A DNA stretch of 64,000 nt from the NCBI RefSeq assembly GCF_036700095.1, contig NZ_CP144918.1, positions 2,295,001 to 2,359,000 on the forward strand, in the 5' to 3' direction. The number at the start of each line of letters is the position of its first letter. Position 1 is the first letter of the stretch. Of this stretch, positions 19,341 to 26,890 are shown in pieces. The notes below the pieces were generated by a model. The model searched no databases. It saw only the letters and a list, made by a program, of their open reading frames with translations, and had not been told where the DNA came from. The translations under genes were made by a program, and so were the position numbers. Source of the DNA: Pelagerythrobacter marensis. GTDB lineage: Bacteria > Pseudomonadota > Alphaproteobacteria > Sphingomonadales > Sphingomonadaceae.

Positions 19341-19907
19341 ACTGGCTCGCACATTACCAACGAAGATGGGACCTGTAAGGCAACTGGCGGTTGGACCACT
19401 GGAATTCAGGGTGCGGCGCAGGGCATGCAGATAAGGCAAGGGATTCGCGAAAATCTTACTCAACAACTAAGAATGGCGGCTGAAGGCCGGTGTGCGGGTC
19501 CAAACTGCCCGACAGATTTTGCCGAACTAAACGACGCCGACAAAAGACTTGCTGGGGAGATACTGAACTCAAAAAAAGTGGTGGCAGCAATGGTGCGATC
19601 TTGGGAGAGGACGCTTCATGGCGGCAAAGAGCGAGGCTTCTGGATTTACGAAGATAGACAAGGACGAGGATTCTTCCCTGGCAAGGAGAAGGTTGGGACT
19701 GAGAAATCGATCCAGCTTGGAAACCCGTTGAATGCGCTCCAACTAAAGAGAGAGCATGGCGGCTGGTACGGGCTACCTCAAGCTCGGTTCCATACTCACC
19801 CAGGAAATTATCCAGATGCCGTACGTCCATCTAGAGCAGACCTAAATAGACCTGCATACCTGATGTTCATTTACACATACCGAGGAATAATATACGGTAG
19901 AAACTAG
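18423..19907 (+). CDS. Orphan Rhs module with JAB/DUF4329-like tip
   Basis: This cassette has 494 codons from an in-frame GTG. Residues 1 to about 304 are the Rhs core, matching the complete gene from [10 protein letters not shown] to [11 protein letters not shown]. The tip of about 190 residues contains [16 protein letters not shown] and then RFHTHPG...PSRADL (His about residue 456). That is the HxHP-x(n)-PSxxD pattern of JAB/MPN metallopeptidase-like domains, as in Rhs-associated DUF4329. No signal peptide or ribosome binding site precedes it. It is the plus-strand module with the longest inverted core homology to the complete gene, and therefore the best partner for an inversion. Immunity candidate 19938 follows after 30 bp. 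Confidence 0.8.
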   Translation: MSYTYDAPGRMTRIDRANSRATVVTHGPLSRPSRLNHSGLVYYDFTYNPAGQVLTRIISNDAYVLGKAYHVNTDRDYAVNNLNQYTTAGPAVFAYDNSGNLISDGANSYSYDPENRMTGVTLAGTAAAALRYDGLGRLNRTSGGGEATGYYLYDGDALVAEYNSAGTLTRRYVHGAAVGADDPLVWYEGAGTAASARRFLHADVQDSIVAVTGSTGSVLAINSYDDWGIGTLDNRDMPSPNNIGRFQYTGQVWLPQVGMYHYKARFYSPTLGRFMQTDPIGYEDGMNMYAYVGNDPANGIDPTGMCTGSHITNEDGTCKATGGWTTGIQGAAQGMQIRQGIRENLTQQLRMAAEGRCAGPNCPTDFAELNDADKRLAGEILNSKKVVAAMVRSWERTLHGGKERGFWIYEDRQGRGFFPGKEKVGTEKSIQLGNPLNALQLKREHGGWYGLPQARFHTHPGNYPDAVRPSRADLNRPAYLMFIYTYRGIIYGRN

Positions 19908-19937
19908 AATTATTTACTTGCAAGGGAGCATCGTGAG

Positions 19938-20282
19938 ATGAGATCGATGTCGGCTATTCTTGGGGTTTTCTGTAATGTAATTATAGCGCCGTTCCTGATG
20001 AGTCAGAGTCTATCATTAGAGATAGATGCAGAGATTCAATCCAAGATTTGTGACGTCAGAAAGGAAGATTTTTCTAGATACTATTGGTATGAATTTATCG
20101 CGACAAGAGATGGCTTCCTAATAGACACAATGAGAGTGCGGTTTGCCATCATTGAAGATGGTAGGAATATTGTTCTACCAGTCGCCCAGCTCCCGAATAA
20201 ATATGAGAATTCTGATAGAATAAAGTCTTTAGGGATTTATAGTATTGAAAGCGGTGAAATAGAAAATGTGAGGTGCTTTTAA
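19938..20282 (+). CDS. Candidate immunity protein for the JAB-like Rhs tip
   Basis: This 114-residue protein has an N-terminal hydrophobic segment ([21 protein letters not shown]), probably a signal peptide or anchor. A polar beta-rich domain containing [14 protein letters not shown] follows. It is AT-rich and lies 30 bp after the JAB-like Rhs module. I recognise no family. An exported immunity protein would suit a toxin acting in the periplasm. The TAA stop at 20280 is immediately fused to the leader of the next module (TAATGCCCC), marking a precise recombination joint. Confidence 0.5.
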   Translation: MRSMSAILGVFCNVIIAPFLMSQSLSLEIDAEIQSKICDVRKEDFSRYYWYEFIATRDGFLIDTMRVRFAIIEDGRNIVLPVAQLPNKYENSDRIKSLGIYSIESGEIENVRCF

Positions 20283-20295
20283 TGCCCCAAGTGGT

Positions 20296-21237
20296 ATGGC
20301 GCAGTTCATCTATGCGGGAGACGAGTTGACCGCAGAGTTTAATGCTTCGGGCACAATCCTGCGGCGCTATGTTCACGGGACACAGGCCGACGATCCGCTG
20401 GTGTGGTACGAGGGCGCCGGCACTGCGGCGAGCGCGCGGCGCTTCCTCCATGCCGATGTGCAGGATTCGATCGTCGCGGTGACCGGCAGCACCGGCAGCG
20501 TCCTCGCGATCAACAGCTACGACGACTGGGGCATAGGCACCCTGGACAACAGGGACATGCCCTCGCCCAACAACATCGGGCGGTTCCAGTACACCGGCCA
20601 GGTGTGGCTGCCGCAGGTCGGCATGTACCACTACAAGGCCCGGTTCTACTCCCCCACCCTCGGCCGGTTCATGCAAACCGATCCCATCGGGTACGAAGAC
20701 GGCATGAACATGTACGCCTATGTCGGAAACGATCCGATCAATAAAACGGACCCCACCGGCGAGGCCGCAGTCGTTGGAGCGATAGTTGGCGGTGTGCTCG
20801 ATCTGGGAATCCAAACTGTGGTCGAAGGCAAGTCGTTGGAAGAAGTCGACTGGGGCGATGTAGCGATCAGCGCAGTCTTGGGAGCTACAGGCACCGGTTT
20901 GGCAAATGTGGCCAATAAAGCTTTGAAGGCTGAGAGAGCAGCAGCTCGTGCACAGAATGTCCGCCAGGCAGCCCAGCGTTCGTCAGAGCGGGCCGGAGGC
21001 ACCGGGAGACAGCAAAGGGCCGCAGCACAAGATCGGCGCGCTCAAGCTGAGCGAAGAGCTGCACGAAGCGACTCGCGTCGCGCGGTTGCCACTGGTGCCG
21101 CAGCGGCAGCTGCGGGAGAAGCAGCCAAGCGGGCTTCACCGCCGGTCACTACACCGAAGGATGATGGTCAGCGGACTCCTCGGCGTCATGATGAGGACGA
21201 GAGGCGTCGGCGACTAATGGGAAATCTGTTGCAATGA
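20296..21237 (+). CDS. Orphan Rhs module with hydrophobic pretoxin and basic tip
   Basis: This cassette has 313 codons from ATG 20296. The first 35 residues ([18 protein letters not shown]) are Rhs-like but differ from the complete gene. From DDPLVWYEG on, the core is identical to it, so the cassette is a chimera of two Rhs lineages. After [10 protein letters not shown] come two hydrophobic stretches ([14 protein letters not shown] and [15 protein letters not shown]), then a long Arg/Ala/Gln-rich, probably coiled-coil end with no recognisable catalytic motif. The tip may be membrane-targeting, nucleic-acid-binding or degenerate. Candidate immunity gene 21234 overlaps by 4 bp. Confidence 0.72.
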   Translation: MAQFIYAGDELTAEFNASGTILRRYVHGTQADDPLVWYEGAGTAASARRFLHADVQDSIVAVTGSTGSVLAINSYDDWGIGTLDNRDMPSPNNIGRFQYTGQVWLPQVGMYHYKARFYSPTLGRFMQTDPIGYEDGMNMYAYVGNDPINKTDPTGEAAVVGAIVGGVLDLGIQTVVEGKSLEEVDWGDVAISAVLGATGTGLANVANKALKAERAAARAQNVRQAAQRSSERAGGTGRQQRAAAQDRRAQAERRAARSDSRRAVATGAAAAAAGEAAKRASPPVTTPKDDGQRTPRRHDEDERRRRLMGNLLQ

Positions 21238-21461
21238 AAAATCACAACGCTAGGCGAATGATGGCTATGCTATCCATCATCATCGCGATTGCCTCGGCGG
21301 CCTACCTCAGTACTCAGATTAAGCCTTACGTCAGCTTCGCAGAGCGAGCGGTATTGACCATTGGTTATGCATACGGCGTTGGGATGCTTGGTGTTCAACT
21401 GTCGACGAGTTCGAGGAAGGAACTCGCCCAGAAGTTGCGAACCTTCTTCCTTGGAAGATAG
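21234..21461 (+). CDS. Small two-helix membrane protein, candidate immunity protein
   Basis: This 75-residue protein overlaps the preceding Rhs module by 4 bp (ATGA). It has two hydrophobic segments (about residues 10-27 and 37-57) with basic ends and belongs to no family I recognise. Position and coupling suggest immunity to the hydrophobic tip upstream. A membrane immunity protein would fit a membrane-acting toxin, but this is inference. Confidence 0.5.
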   Translation: MKNHNARRMMAMLSIIIAIASAAYLSTQIKPYVSFAERAVLTIGYAYGVGMLGVQLSTSSRKELAQKLRTFFLGR

Positions 21462-21491
21462 CGCTGGCATTTGTCCTAGGCCGTGAATCCA

Positions 21492-21659
21492 TTAACGCGA
21501 CGGTGTCAGAGTCTTCTTGATCTGTCGCACCGCCCAGATGACAATTGGGACTGTCAGGATCACGAACACGATAAATCGGGTGTTCCACTGCTCACCGCTG
21601 AAGAAGGCAATCAAGGCAGCGGCAAAGAAGAATAGTGTCCAAGACATCCAGGCTTTCAT
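21492..21659 (-). CDS. Small two-helix membrane protein on the opposite strand
   Basis: This 55-residue ORF from ATG 21659 ([20 protein letters not shown]...) has two membrane segments and a basic C-terminus ([11 protein letters not shown]). It faces against the surrounding modules and lies between the immunity gene 21234 and the next module. The start is 29 bp from the repeated module leader at 21673. It could be the immunity gene of a module lost after inversion, or a chance ORF. The clear membrane pattern and absence of a competing gene favour a real or once-real gene. Confidence 0.4.
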   Translation of the reverse strand: MKAWMSWTLFFFAAALIAFFSGEQWNTRFIVFVILTVPIVIWAVRQIKKTLTPSR

Positions 21660-21687
21660 GGGTCCATCGTATAATGCCCCAAGTGGC

Positions 21688-23050
21688 ATGGCGCAGTTCG
21701 TCTATGCGGGAGACGAGTTGACCGCAGAGTTTAATGCTTCGGGCACAATCCTGCGGCGCTATGTTCACGGGACACAGGTCGACGACCCGCTGGTGTGGTA
21801 CGAGGGCGCCGGCACTGCGGCGAGCGCGCGGCGCTTCCTCCATGCCGATGCGCAGGGCTCGATCATTGCGGTGACCGGCAGCTCAGGAAGCGTTCTTGCG
21901 ATCAACAGCTACGACGACTGGGGCATACCTTCGCCAGCTAACCTCGGTCGGTTCCAGTACACCGGCCAGGTGTGGCTGCCGCAGGTCGGCATGTACCACT
22001 ACAAGGCCCGGTTCTACTCCCCCACCCTCGGCCGGTTCATGCAAACCGATCCCATCGGGTACGAAGACGGCATGAACATGTATGCCTATGTCGGAAACGA
22101 TCCGATCAATGGAGTCGATCCGACGGGGTTGAGTTGTGACGACAATTCCGATGGTAAAGAATACAGTTGCAAGGTCGATAACCCAGACGAACCGACACCG
22201 AGCGATGGGGGCAACCTTATCGTCGTTACCGGCAAAAAGCAGGACAGCGGCATCACCGCTGGCGACGTTGGAAATTTCCTCGGCAGGGCCGTACTTGAAC
22301 TGGCCCCTGGCGGCGCTGCGGTGGACTGCATGTTCATCTCGCAATGTGACACCACCGACAAGTTTTTGGCGGGCGTCGATCTGATCCCCGGTCTCGGAAA
22401 ACTCGGAAAACTAGGCAAGCTGCGAAAGCTGGGGCGAGCTTGTGGGTGTGTGGTCGCTGGCGCGTTCGTCTTCACTCCGGAAGGACTTCGTGCGATTGAA
22501 ACACTCGAGGTTGGCGACCTCGTCTATGCTTACGACGTGACGACCGGCGAGGTCGTGCCGCAGTCGGTGCTCGACGTCATCAAGACCGAACCGAAACCGA
22601 CCTACAGCGTCGTACTGCGAGCGGCCAGCGGCGAGATTGCGCGCTTCGAAGCGACCGACGATCATCCTTGGCTCAATGCAGCCAGAGAGTGGCACACCAC
22701 AGAGGAACTAGCCGTAGGCGACCTACTCGTGGCAGCCGATGGCGAGCGGTTTGAAGTGATCGAAGTTGGTCTTACCGGCGACGTGGAAGTCGCCTATACG
22801 CTGACCGTTGACATGCTTCACACCTATATCACCGGTGGTGCATAACGCCTGCCGCACATTGCAGACAGGTGGTAGGACCATCAAAGATTCGACCGCGCAG
22901 GCGTTAGGATTTTCTAACAAGAGAGACGCTGGCAGGGCTTTAGAAGCGATGAAGAGAGACGTGGGCCTGCCCAACAATCACCATGGAAAGATAATGAGCG
23001 ATGGGTCATATGTCGATGCAAGCACAGGCGGCGTTCTTGGAATATATTAG
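21688..23050 (+). pseudogene. Orphan Rhs module with HINT domain and C-terminal toxin, frameshifted
   Basis: From ATG 21688 the frame encodes 385 residues to a stop at 22845: a divergent leader ([14 protein letters not shown]), core to [11 protein letters not shown], then a HINT (intein-like) domain. The HINT starts [26 protein letters not shown] and includes DDHPWL. It breaks off at HTYITGGA-stop, just before the expected HN junction. The +2 frame continues with [18 protein letters not shown] and a tip of about 65 residues ending at 23050 (NNHHGKIMSDGSYVD). Removing one G in the GGTGGTG run at 22834-22840 restores TGVHNAC, a textbook HINT cleavage end. So a single-base insertion separates protease and toxin in this silent cassette. 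Confidence 0.8.
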
Positions 23051-23053
23051 ACT

Positions 23054-23464
23054 ATGCTAACTAATTTTGATGACACGCGGGTGTTTTGCCAGCTTTACAT
23101 ATCTTCAAACGACGTTGATCCGAACTGGATTTCGGATATTCTTGGTTTGAAGGGGCGAGGCTTCTCTAAGGGTGAGCCTGCGGAAATCGGAGGAAAGCAC
23201 GCTGAGCGAGCATACGGCACGTGGAGTTATGAAGCATTTACTGAAGACGAAGTTCCTGACAAAATGGTATCCGAAATGCTCGATTTGATAGCCGCAAAAA
23301 TTCCGGTTTTTAGAGAAATCGTGAAGAGAAGTTGTGCGAAGTTTCGCGTTAGAGTTCATTGCGATGGTTCGACACGTGATCAAATATTCAGCCTTTCAGT
23401 GCCGATGAATAAGTTTGGACAACTTGAAGAGGTCATTTCAGACTTTGAGTTGGTAGTACTGTAG
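23054..23464 (+). CDS. DUF4279-like immunity protein
   Basis: This 136-residue protein begins 3 bp after the toxin frame of the HINT cassette. Its N-terminal part (YISSNDVDPNWISDILGLKGRGFSKGE, then TWSYEA) and its late FELVVL strand match the DUF4279 pattern, a family found repeatedly next to polymorphic toxins. It is therefore the predicted cytoplasmic immunity partner of the tip released by the HINT domain. The gene is intact even though its toxin gene is frameshifted, which fits continued selection or recent damage. Confidence 0.7.
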   Translation: MLTNFDDTRVFCQLYISSNDVDPNWISDILGLKGRGFSKGEPAEIGGKHAERAYGTWSYEAFTEDEVPDKMVSEMLDLIAAKIPVFREIVKRSCAKFRVRVHCDGSTRDQIFSLSVPMNKFGQLEEVISDFELVVL

Positions 23465-23857
23465 TAAGGGATTGCGGGATTACGGTGACCCGTGGGAATT
23501 ACGGTGACACATGCAATAACCTCCAAATAGGTGTTCATCGCGCAAATCTCTTTCCTACACGCCTTTCCTCTGACGGACTCGCCATCCGCTCTTTCGATTC
23601 GTCTGCTCATCCCACCCCCGCTAGCGGCCGCCCACGCACCTCGTGAGAACGCCCGCACCGGAAGTTCCGCCCGGGACCCTGTCATTCCTGTCAACCGCAT
23701 GTGACCTTCGGCGCGCCATCGGCGCCAATTCCGGCCGAACCTTCGCATGACGTTCCGCCGTCCGACAGCGGCTGCCATGGCCAGTGCGAATATTGGGACC
23801 ATTCGCAAGTTCCGGCGTGGGTTCCGGAACACGACACGCAGTTCCGCCCCCGCCCCG
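23465..23857. other. Spacer with short tandem ATTACGGTGAC motifs and no clear gene
   Basis: About 390 bp between immunity gene 23054 and the core of the next module carry no convincing gene. Two copies of ATTACGGTGAC stand 20 bp apart at about 23479-23509. Such motifs often flank REP-associated transposase remnants, but no transposase was found here. The last 157 bp are open in frame with the next module ([15 protein letters not shown]...) and look like low-complexity fill. Confidence 0.4.
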
Positions 23858-24780
23858 ACGATCCGCTGGTGTGGTACGAGGGCGCCGGCACTGCGGCGAG
23901 CGCGCGGCGCTTCCTCCATGCCGATGCGCAGGGCTCGATCGTCGCGGTGACCGGCAGCACCGGCAGCGTCCTCGCGATCAACAGCTACGACGACTGGGGC
24001 ATAGGCACCCCGGACAACAGGGACATGCCCTCGCCCAACAACATCGGGCGGTTCCAGTACACCGGCCAGGTGTGGCTGCCGCAGGTCGACATGTACCACT
24101 ACAAGGCCCGGTTCTACTCCCCCACCCTCGGCCGGTTCATGCAAACCGATCCCATCGGGTACGAAGACGGCATGAACATGTATGCCTATGTCGGAAACGA
24201 TCCGATTAACCTTTCAGACCCTACTGGTATGGTTTCAATGCGCGGTTGCGGCTTTCGGATAGAGGGGGTGAACAACTGTAGCGGCTCTTCTTACTTCGCG
24301 TATGAAAGTGCTCTGTCAGCACACAGAGCAGAAACAGCTAATCTAGGTGACGAACAATCGACAGCTGGTCAAATGGCCGAAGGGATACGACGATCGGAGC
24401 AGCGTGGTGAGCCTGGAGAATCTGGCGCCCAAGCAGCCGCCGCGATTCTCGAAGCCGGAGAGCGAGCTGGCGAAGCGAGCGATATGGGGCAGACAACGGG
24501 CGAGATTATCGCCGCGGTCTTCATCGGAACTATAATCGTCACTCCCGACTCGGATGATTTTAGACAAGGTGGGCGGCTACGTGGTGGAGCCATTCAGGAT
24601 GAGCGCGGGCGCATATTCGTTCGTGATGTGGATGGGCATGGAGGCAGCAGCTGGAAGGTGTGGCGCAGCAGGCGAGAATTTGAAAAAGGAGGACAGCAGT
24701 TCTCTGTTAGGAGCGATGGGCGAATTGTGAAAACGAAGCAAAACCAGACAGGTCGAGGGCGACGTGGGAGGCGCAGGTGA
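23701..24780 (+). CDS. Orphan Rhs module with HGGSxWK-type tip
   Basis: The frame is open from 23701, but Rhs homology begins only at DDPLVWYEG (about 23858). The core ends at [11 protein letters not shown] and a tip of about 185 residues follows. It has an Ala/Glu-rich helical part, one hydrophobic stretch ([13 protein letters not shown]) and a compact C-terminal domain with [23 protein letters not shown]. The HGGSxWK motif plus a small basic end resembles small RNase-type tips such as Ntox21, but I cannot confirm this. No start signals are present, so it is a silent cassette. Immunity candidate 24777 overlaps the stop (GTGA). Confidence 0.72.
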   Translation: MTFGAPSAPIPAEPSHDVPPSDSGCHGQCEYWDHSQVPAWVPEHDTQFRPRPDDPLVWYEGAGTAASARRFLHADAQGSIVAVTGSTGSVLAINSYDDWGIGTPDNRDMPSPNNIGRFQYTGQVWLPQVDMYHYKARFYSPTLGRFMQTDPIGYEDGMNMYAYVGNDPINLSDPTGMVSMRGCGFRIEGVNNCSGSSYFAYESALSAHRAETANLGDEQSTAGQMAEGIRRSEQRGEPGESGAQAAAAILEAGERAGEASDMGQTTGEIIAAVFIGTIIVTPDSDDFRQGGRLRGGAIQDERGRIFVRDVDGHGGSSWKVWRSRREFEKGGQQFSVRSDGRIVKTKQNQTGRGRRGRRR

Positions 24781-25133
24781 ATTCTTTTATTGATGATACG
24801 CTTCCTCCGCTAGAGGTCGACCGTCACCGTCTTATCGAAATTTTGGACAAATTGGTCTCTCTTTGGCCCTCAGAAATCCTATGCGACGAGAAAACCTTGG
24901 GGCTTGATAATTATGCTTGTCGTTCTCTTGTTCAGCCTTCGAGAGATGTGAGAGAAAAATTTGAGCGTCAAGACTGGGAAGACGACATCGAGATCGCCGG
25001 TATAGCTATGGACTTCTTAGGTATGGCAATAAAAAATGCGTCAAGATACCTCACCGTCATTCGGCCAGCAGATTTAGATTTTGATATGATCGTTTCAAAC
25101 ATTCAATCTCGCGATGATGTCCTCGTACGGTAG
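24777..25133 (+). CDS. Candidate immunity protein for the HGGSxWK Rhs tip
   Basis: This 118-residue acidic helical protein starts at GTG 24777, overlapping the toxin stop by 4 bp. It shows no signal peptide or membrane segment, so it is probably cytoplasmic, as expected for immunity against a nuclease-like tip. I recognise no family. It is the last gene of the plus-strand array: 91 bp further on, the second IS copy begins. Confidence 0.55.
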   Translation: MNSFIDDTLPPLEVDRHRLIEILDKLVSLWPSEILCDEKTLGLDNYACRSLVQPSRDVREKFERQDWEDDIEIAGIAMDFLGMAIKNASRYLTVIRPADLDFDMIVSNIQSRDDVLVR

Positions 25134-25221
25134 CACCGTACGACGTTGAAATTTAACTCGCCCATCACTTCGGTTGAACTGCCCGGCTTCATCACCGGAT
25201 CGTCTCTCGCAGTGGGAAAGC

Positions 25222-26003
25222 CTAGGCCGTGTTGACATAAGATTTCAGCCATAGGCGCGCTGCGGCGAGGTTGAGGAAGCTCTCGAAGGAGAGGATCGTC
25301 TTGTCGTAGCGTGTGGCGATGCGGCGCTGCTGCTTGAGCTTGCCGAACATGCGCTTGATGCGGTTGCGATCCTTATAGCGACGGTAGTCGGGATGCTCGG
25401 GCACCTTGCGGTTAGAGCGGGGCGGGATGATCGGCAGGATGCCTCGGATCAGCAGGTTCTCGCGGAAGCGGTCGCCATCGTAACCCTTATCTGCCAGCAG
25501 GGCCTTGGGTGTCGCGACCGGGATCGCCATCAGCGGCTCGGCGGCGATGTAGTCGGAGGCTTCGCCGCCGGTCAGGATGAAGCCGAGAGGGCGTCCCTGA
25601 TTGTCCGATCGGGCGTGGATCTTGCTCGTAAAGCCGCCGCGTGATCGACCAAGAGCGTTCGCACAAGCCCCCCTTTCCCGCCCGCTGCCGAGACGTGGCC
25701 GCGAACGCTGGTGCTGTCGATCATGTGCTGCCAGTCGTCGGTAAGCCCCAGATCGACCAGCGTTTGCAGGAGGGCATCCCAGACACCCTGTTCGGCCCAG
25801 CGCCGGAACCGCACATAGACCGAGTTCCACTTGCCGTATCGCTCGTGCATGTCGCGCCAAGGACAACCGACCCGCAAGACATGCAGCATGCCGTTGAGAA
25901 AGCGCCGGTTGTCGCCCGCAGGCCTCGCCCAGCGCCCACGCTCAGGCGGCAACAGCGGCCCGATCACCTCCCATTCCGCGTCCGACAAATCCCCGCGACC
26001 CAT
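25222..26003 (-). CDS. IS5-family transposase, copy 2
   Basis: This transposase matches that of copy 1, with the same two-frame organisation (frame A 25572-26003, frame B ending 25222) and the same G-run slippage site. The same NRIKR sequence stands where the catalytic Glu is expected. Two copies sharing this change means the altered element was itself copied, or that the copies have been homogenised. Confidence 0.85.
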
Positions 26004-26073
26004 AACTGCTCCGCAAAAAGCAGTCTTGAATCAGAACCCGGACAGCTTGGGAACCCCTTTTGTCAACACGGCC
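25225..26073 (-). mobile_element. IS5-family (IS427-like) insertion sequence, copy 2 (inverted)
   Basis: This 849-bp copy has the same terminal repeats as copy 1 and TA duplications at 25223-25224 and 26074-26075 within CTAG. It is in the opposite orientation to copy 1, so recombination between the copies would invert the 7.8-kb plus-strand Rhs array. On its right it abuts a helicase fragment. Confidence 0.92.
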
Positions 26074-26075
26074 TA

Positions 26076-26460
26076 GCACACAGACTGGCGGATGTTCGCC
26101 TCGTGGCGCTGACGGCGACGCCGCCATATGATGCCAGTTTTGCTGAATGGTCTCGCTACGAAGAGCTGTGCGGCCCCATCGATCTTGAGATCGGCATTCC
26201 GGAATTGGTGCGGAACGGCGACCTCTGTCCGCACCAGGATCACTTGATCCTGTCGGAGCCGACGGAAGACGCGCTCGCGATGCTGGACAGGCGGCGAGCG
26301 GCCATCGGGCAATTGCAGCTCGACCTTCGCAGTGACGAAGGCCTGCTCGATTGGCTTGCTGCGCATCCTTGGCTCACCGAACCTGAAGGGCATGTCGAGA
26401 AAATCGTGGAAGCACCGGAAATGCTCTCGGCGGTGCTGGTGCTGCTGGCGTCAGCCAAAC
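26076..26460 (+). pseudogene. Internal fragment of a superfamily II helicase
   Basis: The plus strand reads LADVRLVALTATPPYDASFAEW, then YEELCGPIDLEIGIPELV and GDLCPHQDHLILSEPTE, and onward to HPWLTEPEGHVEKIVEAPEML. This is a typical stretch around helicase motif III (ALTATPP) of DEAD/DEAH-type proteins that are usually far longer. The 5' part is missing at the IS boundary and the 3' part is lost near 26460, where recombinase-like sequence begins on the other strand. It is a remnant left by IS insertion and recombination. Confidence 0.7.
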
Positions 26461-26464
26461 GCAT

Positions 26465-26840
26465 CTTCATCATCTTGGGCGCGCCATTCTCGAACAAGCG
26501 AGAAGCTGCGGGCGTGGTTTTGGCCACGCCCCCTGCGGCACTCCGGGCCAGCACGGCTTTCGAGCCGCTGATGCGGATTTCCCGATCGTTCACACGCACC
26601 TCGCTGATCAGCAGCCGGTATAAGTCTGACGCAGGTCAGGCGGGCCGTGGTGCAGCCTATCCCGCAAGAGTAGCGCCAGCTTCTCGATCTTCGCTGGCGT
26701 GGTTACCGGCTCGGCCAAGATGAGGCGACGGGTGGATCGGAAATCTGTTCGGCGAGTTCATCGCGCCTGAACCGCGGATGGACCAACCGCTCGCGCATCG
26801 AAGCGTCCTCGGCATCCATCAGCCCTTCGCAGCCCCCCCT
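26465..26840 (-). pseudogene. C-terminal remnant of a serine recombinase (resolvase family)
   Basis: The minus strand reads TPAKIEKLALLLRDRLHHGPPDLRQ. After a frame change near 26628 it continues DLYRLLISEVRVNDREIRISGS and KAVLARSAAGGVA. That is the characteristic end of large serine recombinases in Sphingomonadales. The frameshift, missing N-terminus and altered tail show it is dead. It suggests that a recombinase-bearing element once occupied this edge of the Rhs island. Confidence 0.65.
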
Positions 26841-26890
26841 GAGCCTAAAGGGTTGCGTCGTATGTCACGTTGTATCATGCCGCTGAGGCA

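Noticed and set aside
6350-25133. CRISPR array or tandem-repeat array explanation for the repeated sequences
   Set aside because: Repeats are hundreds of bases, coding, in two orientations, and end at a protein domain junction. No short regularly spaced repeats exist in the window.
16551-26073. Classical composite transposon carrying the plus-strand Rhs array
   Set aside because: The inverted IS copies allow it in principle, but TA duplications are too short to show a joint insertion, and both transposases appear altered at the catalytic Glu.
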